Shown here: in pieces, positions 39,601 to 47,677 of the stretch | Layout: every line of letters begins with the position of its first letter | How positions within the stretch are numbered: the stretch's first letter is position 1 | Assembly (NCBI GenBank): GCA_903834975.1 | Contig: CAILKX010000063.1 | Coordinates: forward strand, 1 to 58,183 | Length of the DNA stretch: 58,183 bases | Source of the DNA: an uncultured Curvibacter sp. | GTDB taxonomy: Bacteria; Pseudomonadota; Gammaproteobacteria; Burkholderiales; Burkholderiaceae_C | Reading direction: 5' to 3' | Translations under genes and position numbers: made by a program | The notes under the pieces: generated by a model | Seen by the model: the letters and a program-made list of their open reading frames with translations, nothing else | Database searches by the model: none | Told to the model about the DNA's origin: nothing

Positions 39601-39641
39601 AGTTGGCAGGAATTTTGGGCAAGCATTTGAGCAAGCCCTAA
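36624..39641 (+). CDS. topB: DNA topoisomerase III with C-terminal Lys-rich linker and SWIB domain
   Basis: 1005 residues, type IA topoisomerase. The Toprim domain shows VIAEKPSVAQDIV and DAGREGELIFR; the catalytic Tyr is in ALTYPRTDSRALP. After the core come two zinc-ribbon-like segments (CPNCGG...CCG near residue 655; CPKCGAPVVEHGANYVC near 780). A Lys/Ala/Pro/Thr-rich linker (residues ~870-930) leads to a SWIB/MDM2-type domain at the end (KKMWDYIKANGLQD, KRAINADAKL, ITMFELAGILGKHL). TopB decatenates and relaxes DNA. The start at ATG 36624 matches the family; E. coli TopB is ~650 residues, so the tail is a large addition. Confidence 0.94.
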   Translation: MTKTLVIAEKPSVAQDIVRALTPSSGKFEKHDEHFENDQYVVTSAVGHLVEIQAPEQFDVKRGKWSFANLPVIPPFFDLKPVDKTKTRLNAVVKQAKRKDVTDLINACDAGREGELIFRLIEQYAGSTKAGQFQALGKPVKRLWLQSMTPQAIRDGFDKLRSDAQMQGLANAARSRSEADWLVGINGTRAMTAFNSRDGGFFLTTVGRVQTPTLAVVVEREEQIRKFISRHYWEIHANFGAEAGIYAGKWFDPKWKKDAEDGEKKADRVWNEREATEIALAVRGKPATVSEESKPTTQASPLLFDLTSLQREANGKFGFSAKTTLALAQSLYERHKALTYPRTDSRALPEDYLPVAQQTFAMLADGNTTLRHLAPFALQALNNGYIRPNKRIFDNAKVSDHFAIIPTLQAPSGLSEAEQKLYDLVARRFMAVFFPSAEYLVTTRLSVVDASTSQGPQQHFKTEGKVLVKPGWLAIYGKEAADEVADAKDGDKGQSLVAVQPGERPLTEEANAKGLQTRPPARYSEATLLGAMEGAGKLVEDDELREAMQEKGLGTPATRAATIEGLIAEKYMLREGRELIPTAKAFQLMTLLRGLGVEELSRPELTGEWEFKLSQMEKGLLSRDDFMQQIAAMTEHIVQKAKEYDRDTVPGDYATLQTPCPNCGGVVKENYRRYTCCGANVAPESSAEGASDGCGFSFTKSPAGRTFEPAEAERFLADKKIGPLDGFRSKAGWPFVAEMALKFSEEDKNWKLEFDFGDDKKDDDSGELHELDLTQTLGHCPKCGAPVVEHGANYVCSKSVATLEQATPSCDFKSGKIILQQPVERAQMEKLLSTGKTDLLDKFVSMRTRRAFKAFLAWDATAGKVNFEFEPRASKFPPRKTAAGAAKTTATKTPFGKTPAKKGAAKKAPAAKTTKAEKAVKAPRKTTPGTGANPSPDLAAVIGAEPVARTEAVKKMWDYIKANGLQDATNKRAINADAKLLAVFGKPQITMFELAGILGKHLSKP

Positions 39642-39704
39642 AAGACCCAAAGAGCGCCCTAGCAAGCGCCGAAGGAAAGCAGCGAGAAAGCAGCAAGCGG
39701 AATC

Positions 39705-39733
39705 AAAAAGGGGCTCCAGTGAGCCCCTTTTTT
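39705..39733. terminator. Bidirectional terminator between topB and pyk
   Basis: AAAAAGGGGCTC pairs with GAGCCCCTTTTT around CAGT, with T-runs on both strands. It serves topB (plus, stop at 39641) and pyk (minus, stop at 39752). Confidence 0.93.
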
Positions 39734-39751
39734 AACCTTTTTGCGGTTTCA

Positions 39752-41188
39752 TTATTCTGCTCGACAAATCTTTAGCATGTTCGTGCCGCCGGGCGAGCCC
39801 ATGGGTTCCCCGCAAGTGATGGCATAGACATCGCCGGTGTTGACAATGCCGCGCCGTTTCAAATGGCCTTCCGCTTGCGAAAGCGCGGTGTCTCGGTCGG
39901 CGCTGATGTCCATCAGCAAGGGGCGCACATTGCGGTAAAGGGCCATTTTGCGCTGCGTGCTGACGCGCGGTGTCAGGGCATAAATGGGCACATGGATGCG
40001 GTGGCGGCTCATCCACAAGGCCGTCGAGCCGCTGTCGGTCATGGCAACAATGGCTTTGGCGTCGAGGTGGTGGGCGGTGAACAGCGCGCCCATGGCAATC
40101 GATTGGTCGATGCGGGTGAACTTTTTGTCGGTGAAGTCGGCTTCCAATTCGCCCGGCTCGGCGGCCTCTGCAGCGGCGCAAATTTTGGCCATTTCTTCGA
40201 CCGTTTCGAGCGGGTATTTGCCAGCCGCGGTTTCAGCCGACAGCATCACCGCATCGGTGCCATCGAGCACCGCGTTGGCGACGTCACTGACCTCGGCGCG
40301 GGTGGGCACCGGGTTGGTGATCATGCTCTCCATCATCTGGGTGGCCGTGATGACGACTTTGTCATTTTCACGCGCCAGTTTGATCATGCGCTTTTGCAGT
40401 GCAGGCACCACAGCGTTGCCCACCTCAACGGCCAAATCGCCGCGTGCGACCATGATGCCGTCGCTGGCAGCCAGGATTTCTTCGAGGCGGGGGATGGCCT
40501 CGGCGCGCTCAATCTTGGCAATCAAGCCGGGTTTGTGGCGGTATTCTGCAGCGGCCACGTTGCACAGTTGGCGCGCCATTTCCATGTCGGTGGCATTTTT
40601 GGGAAAGCTCACGGCCACGTAGTCGGCCTGAAAGCTCATCGCCGTGCGAATGTCTTCCATGTCTTTGGCGGTCAAGGCTGGCGCCGTCAAACCGCCGCCT
40701 TGTTTGTTGATGCCCTTGTTGTTGGACAACTCGCCACCCATCTTGACGAGGGTGTGCACTTGTTCGCCCTTGACCGCGGTGACAGTCAACACAATCAGAC
40801 CGTCGTTCAACAGCAGGGTGTCACCCGCCTTGACGTCCTTGGGCAGTTCTTTGTAGTCCAGGCCCACACCCGACAGGTCGCCCAATTCGGAGCGAGATGC
40901 GTCCAGCACAAAAGCCATGCCGGACTCCAACATGACCTTGCCTTCGGCAAATTTACCCACTCGAATTTTGGGGCCTTGCAAATCGGCCATGATGGCCACT
41001 TCGCGACCGGCGCGTTTGGCGGCTTCACGCACCAAAGTGGCGCGGTCAATGTGGTCTTGGGCCTTGCCGTGGCTGAAGTTCAGACGCACCACGTTGACGC
41101 CGGCTCGGATCATCTTTTCCAGCAACTCGGGGTCGCTGGAAGCGGGGCCCAAAGTGGCCACAATTTTGGTCGCACGGCGGATACTCAT
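39752..41188 (-). CDS. pyk: Pyruvate kinase
   Basis: 478 residues. It converts PEP and ADP to pyruvate and ATP. Seen: TKIVATLGPASSDPELLEKM at the N-terminus, the active-site Lys region LIAKIERAEAIPRLEEI, the Mg-binding MVARGDLAVEVG and TATQMMESMI. The C-terminal domain (DQSIAMGALFTAHHLDAKAI) is complete. AAGGAG lies just before the ATG at 41186-41188. It follows pgk by 90 nt on the same strand; that gap contains a 7-bp hairpin (AAGTTTC/GAAACTT, 41206-41230), perhaps a leader element. Confidence 0.96.
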   Translation of the reverse strand: MSIRRATKIVATLGPASSDPELLEKMIRAGVNVVRLNFSHGKAQDHIDRATLVREAAKRAGREVAIMADLQGPKIRVGKFAEGKVMLESGMAFVLDASRSELGDLSGVGLDYKELPKDVKAGDTLLLNDGLIVLTVTAVKGEQVHTLVKMGGELSNNKGINKQGGGLTAPALTAKDMEDIRTAMSFQADYVAVSFPKNATDMEMARQLCNVAAAEYRHKPGLIAKIERAEAIPRLEEILAASDGIMVARGDLAVEVGNAVVPALQKRMIKLARENDKVVITATQMMESMITNPVPTRAEVSDVANAVLDGTDAVMLSAETAAGKYPLETVEEMAKICAAAEAAEPGELEADFTDKKFTRIDQSIAMGALFTAHHLDAKAIVAMTDSGSTALWMSRHRIHVPIYALTPRVSTQRKMALYRNVRPLLMDISADRDTALSQAEGHLKRRGIVNTGDVYAITCGEPMGSPGGTNMLKICRAE

Positions 41189-41278
41189 GCTGTCTCCTTG
41201 TAATTAAGTTTCTATTTTTACACGAAACTTGAATTAAAAGTTACTTGGTCCGCCGGCGGGGTTAACAGGGGCTTGGTT

Positions 41279-42472
41279 TTACCCGGCGGCGCGTTTTTGC
41301 AGAATCTCAAAGGCAGGCAAGGTCTTGCCTTCCAACACTTCCAAGAATGCACCGCCGCCAGTCGAGATGTAACCCATTTGCTTTTCGATGCCGTACTTGG
41401 CGATTGCAGCCAGCGTGTCGCCGCCGCCGGCAATGCTGAAAGCCGAAGACGCAGCGATGGCCTGCGCCACCACTTTGGTGCCATTTTCAAAAGCCGGGAA
41501 TTCAAACACCCCCACCGGGCCATTCCAAACGATGGTGCCCGCCGTTTTGAGCTGAGCCGCCAATTTGGCAGCGGTCTCGGGGCCGATGTCCAAAATCAAA
41601 TCGTCGTCGGCGACCTCGGTGGCTTTTTTGACCGTCGCAGGCGCGTCGATGGCAAAGGTTTTGGCGGTCACCACATCGGTCGGAATCGGGACTTCGGCGC
41701 CACGCGCTTTCATGGCCTCAATGACGGCTTTGGCTTCGTCGACCAAGTCGGCTTCGGCCAGGCTTTTGCCGATTTTTAGCCCTGCGGCCAACATGAAGGT
41801 ATTCGCAATACCGCCGCCGACAATCAGTTGGTCAACGTTTTTCGCCAGGCTTTGCAAAATGGTCAACTTGGTACTGACTTTGCTGCCCGCCACAATCGCC
41901 GCCAACGGGCGTTTGGGCTGGGCCAGCGCCTTGGTAATGGCGTCCATTTCTGCCGCCAGCAAGGGGCCTGCACAAGCCACGGGCGCGAACTGGGCGATGC
42001 CGTAGGTGCTGCCTTCAGCCCGGTGGGCCGTGCCAAACGCGTCGTGTACAAAGACATCGCACAAGGCGGCCAATTGGCGCGCCAAGGACTCTGTGTTTTT
42101 CTTTTCGCCCACATTGAGGCGGCAGTTTTCCAGCATGACCAACTGGCCGGGCGCGACCGAAACGCCGTCGACCCAATGGGCCACCACGGGCACTTCACGG
42201 CCCAACAACTCGCCCAAACGCTTGGCCACCGGCGCCAAAGAATCTTCGGGTTTGAATTCGCCTTCTGTTGGACGGCCCAAATGCGAGGTCACCATGACCG
42301 CGGCCCCGGCGTCCAGCGCCATCTGGATGCAAGGCACGCTGGCGCGGATGCGGGTGTCTTCGGTAATGCGCCCGCTGTCGTCTTGAGGGACATTCAAATC
42401 GGCGCGGATAAATACCCGCTGGCCGCGAACCTGGCCGCTGGCGCATAAGTCAGAAAATCGGATGACGTTCAT
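41279..42472 (-). CDS. pgk: Phosphoglycerate kinase
   Basis: 397 residues. It transfers the acyl phosphate of 1,3-bisphosphoglycerate to ADP. N-terminal [17 protein letters not shown], substrate-binding SHLGRPTEG and the C-terminal nucleotide motif [15 protein letters not shown] are clear. The start ATG 42470-42472 is preceded by an A/T-rich stretch (42478-42510) without a clear ribosome binding site. The pgk-pyk pair is typical in betaproteobacteria. azlD ends 76 nt upstream. Confidence 0.97.
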   Translation of the reverse strand: MNVIRFSDLCASGQVRGQRVFIRADLNVPQDDSGRITEDTRIRASVPCIQMALDAGAAVMVTSHLGRPTEGEFKPEDSLAPVAKRLGELLGREVPVVAHWVDGVSVAPGQLVMLENCRLNVGEKKNTESLARQLAALCDVFVHDAFGTAHRAEGSTYGIAQFAPVACAGPLLAAEMDAITKALAQPKRPLAAIVAGSKVSTKLTILQSLAKNVDQLIVGGGIANTFMLAAGLKIGKSLAEADLVDEAKAVIEAMKARGAEVPIPTDVVTAKTFAIDAPATVKKATEVADDDLILDIGPETAAKLAAQLKTAGTIVWNGPVGVFEFPAFENGTKVVAQAIAASSAFSIAGGGDTLAAIAKYGIEKQMGYISTGGGAFLEVLEGKTLPAFEILQKRAAG

Positions 42473-42548
42473 GGGGTTTAAAAGAAATTAAAAAAGAAAA
42501 AGAATCTGAATTCGAAACGAATTTTAAGGGGCTGCCCCAACAACAAAA

Positions 42549-42917
42549 TCACCAGCCCCAAACCAAGTGCAGTGGCAGATAAATGGCCATGCCCAGCAAG
42601 ATGCAGTGCAAGACATTGCGCCGCCAAAAATAAACCGCAGCAGCGGCGACAGCGGCATACCAACGGGCGTCGGTTGCCGTCAGTACCCACTCCCCGTGGT
42701 GCATCAACATGTCGGGCAGGATGACGCCCGACAAGGCCGCAATCGGCGCAAAGGGCAGGCATTGGTGCAACCATTTCGGCAAGCGCCAAGGCCGATTGAG
42801 AATCAGAAAAAAAGACCTTGATAAAACCGTGATCACGGCCAAACCCACAATCACACCCAAACGCCAAGCTTCTGCAGCGTCCCAGTTGATGCCGCCCCAC
42901 CCCATCCATTCACTCAT
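42549..42917 (-). CDS. azlD: AzlD-family branched-chain amino acid export subunit
   Basis: 122 residues with four predicted hydrophobic segments (RLGVIVGLAVITVLSRSFF, LPFAPIAALSGVILPDML, WYAAVAAAAVYFWRR, HCILLGMAIYLPLHLVW). AzlD works with AzlC as a two-part exporter in the inner membrane; the substrate class (branched-chain amino acids) is from characterised relatives. Its ATG overlaps the azlC stop by 4 bp. Last gene of the def-fmt-azlC-azlD group. Confidence 0.88.
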   Translation of the reverse strand: MSEWMGWGGINWDAAEAWRLGVIVGLAVITVLSRSFFLILNRPWRLPKWLHQCLPFAPIAALSGVILPDMLMHHGEWVLTATDARWYAAVAAAAVYFWRRNVLHCILLGMAIYLPLHLVWGW

Positions 42918-43708
42918 GATCGAGCCTCCGGTGAATCAGCTTGCGGTGCCTGGCTGGCATCGCTTTCATCACTTGCTTTTTGGCCGATTTGCCAGCGTTC
43001 CACCGCGGATTGCGCCATCCAACAGAACAACATCACGCCGCCAATCGCCAACAAGATGTTCAACTTGAGCGGCAGGTGGTAGGCCCAAGTGGCCAAGAAC
43101 GCGCCCAACACAGCGGCGAGAAAACGCAGCTTTGTGCTCAGTAAGGAGCACAAAATACCGAGCAAGCAAAGACTGCCCGCGAAGCCCAGTCCCCAAGCCT
43201 CCGGGATCCATTGCGCAAGGACAACGCCCAACAAAATGGCGGCGATCCAACCCGCCCAAGCGACAAAGCTGTTACCGGCTAAAAACGCCACCTCTTGTTG
43301 CCGTCTCTCGGTGTCTGGGGCGGGCTCTGGGAAGCGTTGAATGAACAGCACATAACTCAGGTCGGTGGTGAAGTAGCACAGGCTCATCCGTTGCCAACGG
43401 GTCAGGTGCATCAGGTATTCACGCAGGTGCAAACTGAACACCACAAAGCGCAAGTTGACACAAAAGGCGGTCGCCAAAATCACCCAAGCAGGGGCGCCTG
43501 CCGCCATCAAAGGCAGGGCTGAGAGTTGCGAACTGCCCGCGTAGACCAAGAGTGCCATCAAAGTGGCATCGAAAAAGTGAAGTCCGGTGTGAACCGAAGC
43601 CACACCCGTCATCAAGCCCCAAGCCATCAGGCCGGGCACTTGCGGCAGCATGCTGCGCACCCCTTCCAGAAACTCGGGGCGGCGGTGCAAGTGGCGCTGC
43701 CAAATCAC
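42914..43708 (-). CDS. azlC: AzlC-family permease (branched-chain amino acid export)
   Basis: 264 residues. The N-terminal [20 protein letters not shown] and [21 protein letters not shown] are AzlC hallmarks, and several membrane helices follow. The C-terminal ~25 residues are polar and acidic. With AzlD it should export small amino acids. The start overlaps the fmt stop by 4 bp. Confidence 0.9.
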   Translation of the reverse strand: MIWQRHLHRRPEFLEGVRSMLPQVPGLMAWGLMTGVASVHTGLHFFDATLMALLVYAGSSQLSALPLMAAGAPAWVILATAFCVNLRFVVFSLHLREYLMHLTRWQRMSLCYFTTDLSYVLFIQRFPEPAPDTERRQQEVAFLAGNSFVAWAGWIAAILLGVVLAQWIPEAWGLGFAGSLCLLGILCSLLSTKLRFLAAVLGAFLATWAYHLPLKLNILLAIGGVMLFCWMAQSAVERWQIGQKASDESDASQAPQADSPEARS

Positions 43709-44769
43709 GGGGCGCTCTCAACCCGCTCATTGACAGGCCCCAAAACCTCGCCGGCCTGCAAAGGAAAGCCGCGCATAAAGTCGGACACGGACAAGCGTTT
43801 ACCACCCGCCCGTTGGAGTTGAGAGAGCTTCAAAACACCTTCGCCACACTGCACCCAAACACCCAATTCATCGGCGACCAAAATTTGACCGGCCACGGGC
43901 TTCTGGTGTGGCGTTCGCCCTGCACCGAGACCTGCACCGAGACCTGCACCCAGGCCAACCCCGGCGCCGACCGAGCGCACCGCTTGGCCTTGCCAGACTT
44001 TGATGGTTTCTTCCCCCCATTGGGTTTGTGCGCCAGGAAAGGGGTCGAAGGCCCGCAGGCGGCGGGCAATGGTTTCGGCGGGCAAGGACCAATCGATGGG
44101 GGCCTCGGCTTTATCAATTTTGTGGGCGTAACAAACGCCTTCTTCGGGTTGGGGCGTGGGCTGATCCGGCGCGGTGCCTTGCCGAAAATCCGCCAACACC
44201 TGCACCATGAGTTGGCCGCCCAAATCGGCCAGTTTGTCGTGCAGGCGGGTGGTGGTGTCGTCTGGCAAGATGTCCAGCGTTTGCATTCGCCACATCGGTC
44301 CCGTGTCCAAGCCCAACGCCATTTGCATGATGGTCACGCCGGTCTGGGCGTCGCCTGCTTCAATGGCGCGGTGAATCGGTGCGGCGCCGCGCCAACGCGG
44401 CAACAACGAAGCGTGGATGTTTAAGCAACTCACGGTGTCCAAGACCCATTGCGGCAGAATCAAGCCGTAAGCAGCGACCACCATCGTGGTGGCCCCAGCG
44501 GCTCTTGCGGCTTCAATCGCAGCACGGCCTTCGGCGGCTTCGTCCGGGAATTTCCCATCCAAGCGCAGGCTCCGGGGTTGGGCCACCGGCACCTGATGCG
44601 CCAATGCCCATTGCTTGACCGGTGAGGCCTGCAATTTCATGCCCCGACCGGCCGGACGATCGGGCTGGGTCAGCACCAAAGCCACCTCGTGCCCAGCGGC
44701 GTGCAAGGCCGCCACCGCCACTTGGGCGAATTCCGGCGTGCCCGCAAAAATCAGGCGCTGAGGGCTCAT
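43705..44769 (-). CDS. fmt: Methionyl-tRNA formyltransferase
   Basis: 354 residues. It formylates initiator Met-tRNA with 10-formyl-THF. [18 protein letters not shown], the catalytic [21 protein letters not shown] and [16 protein letters not shown] are diagnostic. The C-terminal OB-like domain follows. A Gly/Ala/Leu repeat ([14 protein letters not shown]) coded by a 12-bp tandem array is inserted in that domain after VRSVGAG, making the protein longer than usual. Its start overlaps the def stop by 4 bp. Confidence 0.95.
   Translation of the reverse strand: MSPQRLIFAGTPEFAQVAVAALHAAGHEVALVLTQPDRPAGRGMKLQASPVKQWALAHQVPVAQPRSLRLDGKFPDEAAEGRAAIEAARAAGATTMVVAAYGLILPQWVLDTVSCLNIHASLLPRWRGAAPIHRAIEAGDAQTGVTIMQMALGLDTGPMWRMQTLDILPDDTTTRLHDKLADLGGQLMVQVLADFRQGTAPDQPTPQPEEGVCYAHKIDKAEAPIDWSLPAETIARRLRAFDPFPGAQTQWGEETIKVWQGQAVRSVGAGVGLGAGLGAGLGAGRTPHQKPVAGQILVADELGVWVQCGEGVLKLSQLQRAGGKRLSVSDFMRGFPLQAGEVLGPVNERVESAP
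43919..43954. repeat. 12-bp tandem repeat in fmt
   Basis: Three copies of CCTGCACCGAGA, the third slightly changed, with a degenerate fourth. It encodes Gly-Leu-Gly-Ala units in the C-terminal domain of Fmt. Confidence 0.85.
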
Positions 44770-45275
44770 TTTTCCGACTCGCGCTGCAATTTGAGCATCT
44801 TGGTTTTGATTCGATTTCGTTTCAAGGTCGACAAATAGTCAACAAAGACCTTGCCCATCAAGTGGTCCATTTCGTGTTGAATACAAACCGCAAGCAAGCC
44901 CTCGGCCTCTATTTCACGCCACTGCCCTTGGCCGTCTTGCGCCTTGATGCGAACCTGGCTGGGACGCTCAACGCCGTCGTAAATGCCTGGCACCGACAAG
45001 CATCCTTCTTCGGCCACGGTTTTTTCTTCACTGGCCCAAACCACCTCGGGGTTGATCACGACCAAAGGTTGGTCGTGCTCTTCGGACACATCGATGACGA
45101 TCAGTCGGTGGTGAAAGTCAACCTGGGTCGCCGCCAAGCCCACCCCTTTGGCGTCGTACATGGTTTCAAACATGTGGTCGATTTGGGTTTGCAGAGCAGC
45201 ATCAAATTGGGTCACCGGCTTGGCAACTTTGTGCAAGCGGGCATCGGGATAACAAAGAATGGGCAAAAGGGCCAT
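44766..45275 (-). CDS. def: Peptide deformylase
   Basis: 169 residues. It removes the formyl group from new protein N-termini. All three motifs are present: [21 protein letters not shown] and the metal site [14 protein letters not shown]. It opens the operon def-fmt-azlC-azlD, whose first two genes are functional partners. It is divergent from dprA across 198 nt. Confidence 0.97.
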   Translation of the reverse strand: MALLPILCYPDARLHKVAKPVTQFDAALQTQIDHMFETMYDAKGVGLAATQVDFHHRLIVIDVSEEHDQPLVVINPEVVWASEEKTVAEEGCLSVPGIYDGVERPSQVRIKAQDGQGQWREIEAEGLLAVCIQHEMDHLMGKVFVDYLSTLKRNRIKTKMLKLQRESEK

Positions 45276-45473
45276 AACAAACCAACAAGGGTAATTCCTG
45301 AGAAGGCTCTATTTTCGTGGCATTTGGCCCCCAAAGCCAACCGCTCAACCCCAGGTGCCGGACAAATAGGCGACCTTGAGGCCCAATGTCACGGATGCAA
45401 TGTCACCCATGATCGGCCCGTCTTGTCCGCACCCTGTACACCAACTTGTCCGCCAACGGCCCCCCATCTGCCC

Positions 45474-46706
45474 ATGAGCCGAGACGAATTGGGCGCCTGG
45501 CTGCGCTTGATCCTGACGCCCGGCATTGGCCCTGTCAGCGCTTACGAGTTGCTGCGTGTTTTTGGGCGCGTTGAGGCCTTGTTTGAAGCGTCGCCGGCCG
45601 CCTTGCGTCTCGTGGTCAGCCCGCGTCAAACGGAAAGCCTGTTGCAAGCGCCCCCGTTGTGGGACGGGCTGCTGTCACGCACCTTGGCCTGGCTCGACGC
45701 CGCTACGCCCCAACAGCACCGGGCAGTCATCACCTTGGGCGACCCGCTTTATCCCTCTGCATTTTTGAATTTGGACGATCCCCCTTTGTTGATTCATGCC
45801 CTGGGGGCGCCCGCGGCCTTTGCGGCCCTGCAAAATCCAAAAACCTTGGCGGTGGTGGGCAGCCGCAACCCCACGCCTGCGGGTCTCGACAACGCATTTG
45901 CTTTCTCACAGCACCTGGCCGAAAAAGGCGTTCTGATCGTTTCGGGATTGGCGCGCGGCATCGATGGCGCTGCGCACCGGGGCGCCTTGCAAGGCAGCCA
46001 CAGCCAAGGCGCTCCGGTCGGCACCGCAGCGACCTTGGCCTTCGTCGGTACCGGGCTCGATCAGGTCTACCCTCAAGCGCACCGCGAACTCGCTCAGCGC
46101 ATTGCCCAGCAAGGCCTGTTGATCAGTGAATACCCGCTCGGTACGCCGCCGCTGGCCTCCAATTTCCCCAAACGAAATCGCCTGATTTCAGCCTTTTCAC
46201 AAGGCGTTCTGGTGGTTGAAGCGGGCCTGCCTTCGGGCTCTTTGGTCACCGCGCGCTTGAGCTTGGAGCAGGGCAAGGAAGTCTTTGCCATCCCAGGCTC
46301 GATCCATTCGCCGGCCTCACGGGGTTGTCACGCCCTGATCAAGCAAGGCGCCAAGCTGGTGGAAAAAGCGCAAGACATTCTGGATGAATTGCCGCACTTG
46401 CTGCCCGTGTTGCCGCTGTTGCAGGTCGCTTCGCCGGCCTCCGGGTCATTGAGCGAGGCGCCGCCGCCATTCAGTGAAACATCCACCGAAAAATTCAGTG
46501 AACCATTCACAGATGGTTTAAAGCCAACCGACCCTGACCAAGCGGTGCTGGCCGCTTTGGGTTATGAAGTGGTGGATTTGGACACCCTACAAGCCCGCTG
46601 CGGCTGGGCCACGCCAGCCTTGCAAGCCGCCTTGATGCGTTTGGAATTAAGCGATCAAATTGCCCCTCTGGGCGGCGGATTTTTTCAGCGCCGAGGGTTG
46701 GCCTGA
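45474..46706 (+). CDS. dprA: DNA processing protein DprA/Smf
   Basis: 410 residues. DprA loads RecA on incoming single strands during natural transformation. An N-terminal helical domain (LGAWLRLILTPGIGPVSAY) is followed by the Rossmann core (LAVVGSRNPTPAG, IVSGLARGIDGAAHRGAL, NFPKRNRLISAFS). The C-terminal ~60 residues are a winged helix (DQAVLAALGYEVVDLDTLQ) after a Pro/Ser-rich linker. The start at ATG 45474 follows family length; a very long upstream frame through def and fmt is not real. Its stop is 5 nt from the convergent secF stop. Confidence 0.93.
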   Translation: MSRDELGAWLRLILTPGIGPVSAYELLRVFGRVEALFEASPAALRLVVSPRQTESLLQAPPLWDGLLSRTLAWLDAATPQQHRAVITLGDPLYPSAFLNLDDPPLLIHALGAPAAFAALQNPKTLAVVGSRNPTPAGLDNAFAFSQHLAEKGVLIVSGLARGIDGAAHRGALQGSHSQGAPVGTAATLAFVGTGLDQVYPQAHRELAQRIAQQGLLISEYPLGTPPLASNFPKRNRLISAFSQGVLVVEAGLPSGSLVTARLSLEQGKEVFAIPGSIHSPASRGCHALIKQGAKLVEKAQDILDELPHLLPVLPLLQVASPASGSLSEAPPPFSETSTEKFSEPFTDGLKPTDPDQAVLAALGYEVVDLDTLQARCGWATPALQAALMRLELSDQIAPLGGGFFQRRGLA

Positions 46707-46711
46707 TCGGC

Positions 46712-47674
46712 TCAAACCACGGCGCCTGAGTTGGGGTCGTTGGGGTCAATGTCTCGCTTGGGACCTTTGATCAAGTCTTCCCGCTTGATGCCCAGCCACA
46801 TGGCGATGGCGGCGGCCACGAAAACCGATGAGTAAATCCCAAAGCAAATCCCAATCGTCAGCGCCAAGGCGAAATAATGCAGCGTTTCGCCACCAAACAA
46901 CAGCATGGAGAGCACCATGACCTGCGTGCAACCGTGGGTGATGATGGTGCGGCTGATGGTGGAGGTGATGGCGTTGTCAATGACTTGAACGGTGTTCAAT
47001 TTGCGCAGGCGGCGGAAGTTTTCGCGGATCCGGTCAAAAATCACGACCGACTCATTCACTGAGTAGCCGAGCACGGCCAGCACGGCGGCCAAAACGGCCA
47101 GGGAAAACTCCCACTGGAAGAAAGCAAAGAAGCCCAAGATGATGACCACGTCGTGCAAATTGGCGACGATGGCGGCGACCGCAAATTTCCACTCAAAGCG
47201 GAAGGCCAAGTAAACCATGATGCCGAGCACCACAAAGCCCAACGCCTTCAGGCCGCCTTCGACCAATTCGTCGCCCACTTGGGGACCAACAAACTCGGTG
47301 CTGCGCAAGGTCACCGGGTTTTGCGCGGCGTCGGGGAGCGCATTCAAGGCCGCAATCACCTTGTCGCTTTGCTGGGCCGTTGAAACCCCTTTGACGACGG
47401 GCAAACGGATGGTCAAGTCACGCGCGGTGCCAAAGTTTTGCACCTGCACATCGTTGTAGCCCAGGGCCGTCACGGCATTGCGAACGCCTTCAATCTCAAC
47501 CGGTTGGCTGTAGGTGACGTGCATCACGGTGCCGCCGGTGAACTCCACCGACAAATGCAGGCCACGACTGAACAAGAAAAACACCGCCAACAAAAAAGTG
47601 ACCAAAGACACCACATTGAACGCCAAGGCATGGCGCATGAAGGGGATGTCTTTTTTGATCTTGAAGAATTCCAT
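46712..47674 (-). CDS. secF: Protein translocase subunit SecF
   Basis: 320 residues with six membrane helices. The first is followed by a periplasmic domain (GGTVMHVTYSQPVEIEGVR). EVGDELVEGG-type and LGYSVNESVVIFDRIRENFR motifs mark the SecF core. It works with SecD to pull proteins through SecYEG using the proton gradient. It starts 3 nt after the secD stop. Confidence 0.96.
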   Translation of the reverse strand: MEFFKIKKDIPFMRHALAFNVVSLVTFLLAVFFLFSRGLHLSVEFTGGTVMHVTYSQPVEIEGVRNAVTALGYNDVQVQNFGTARDLTIRLPVVKGVSTAQQSDKVIAALNALPDAAQNPVTLRSTEFVGPQVGDELVEGGLKALGFVVLGIMVYLAFRFEWKFAVAAIVANLHDVVIILGFFAFFQWEFSLAVLAAVLAVLGYSVNESVVIFDRIRENFRRLRKLNTVQVIDNAITSTISRTIITHGCTQVMVLSMLLFGGETLHYFALALTIGICFGIYSSVFVAAAIAMWLGIKREDLIKGPKRDIDPNDPNSGAVV

Positions 47675-47677
47675 GAC

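Noticed and set aside
39863-41203. 446-codon plus-strand open frame opposite pyk
   Set aside because: It mirrors a clear pyruvate kinase gene and has no family resemblance; it results from codon bias on the opposite strand.
45384-45410. Direct repeat CAATGTCAC in the def/dprA intergenic region
   Set aside because: Two short copies only, close to chance expectation, and not placed relative to a recognisable promoter.
44622-45473. Long upstream extension of the dprA frame across fmt and def
   Set aside because: It runs antisense through two certain genes; DprA homology begins only at 45474.
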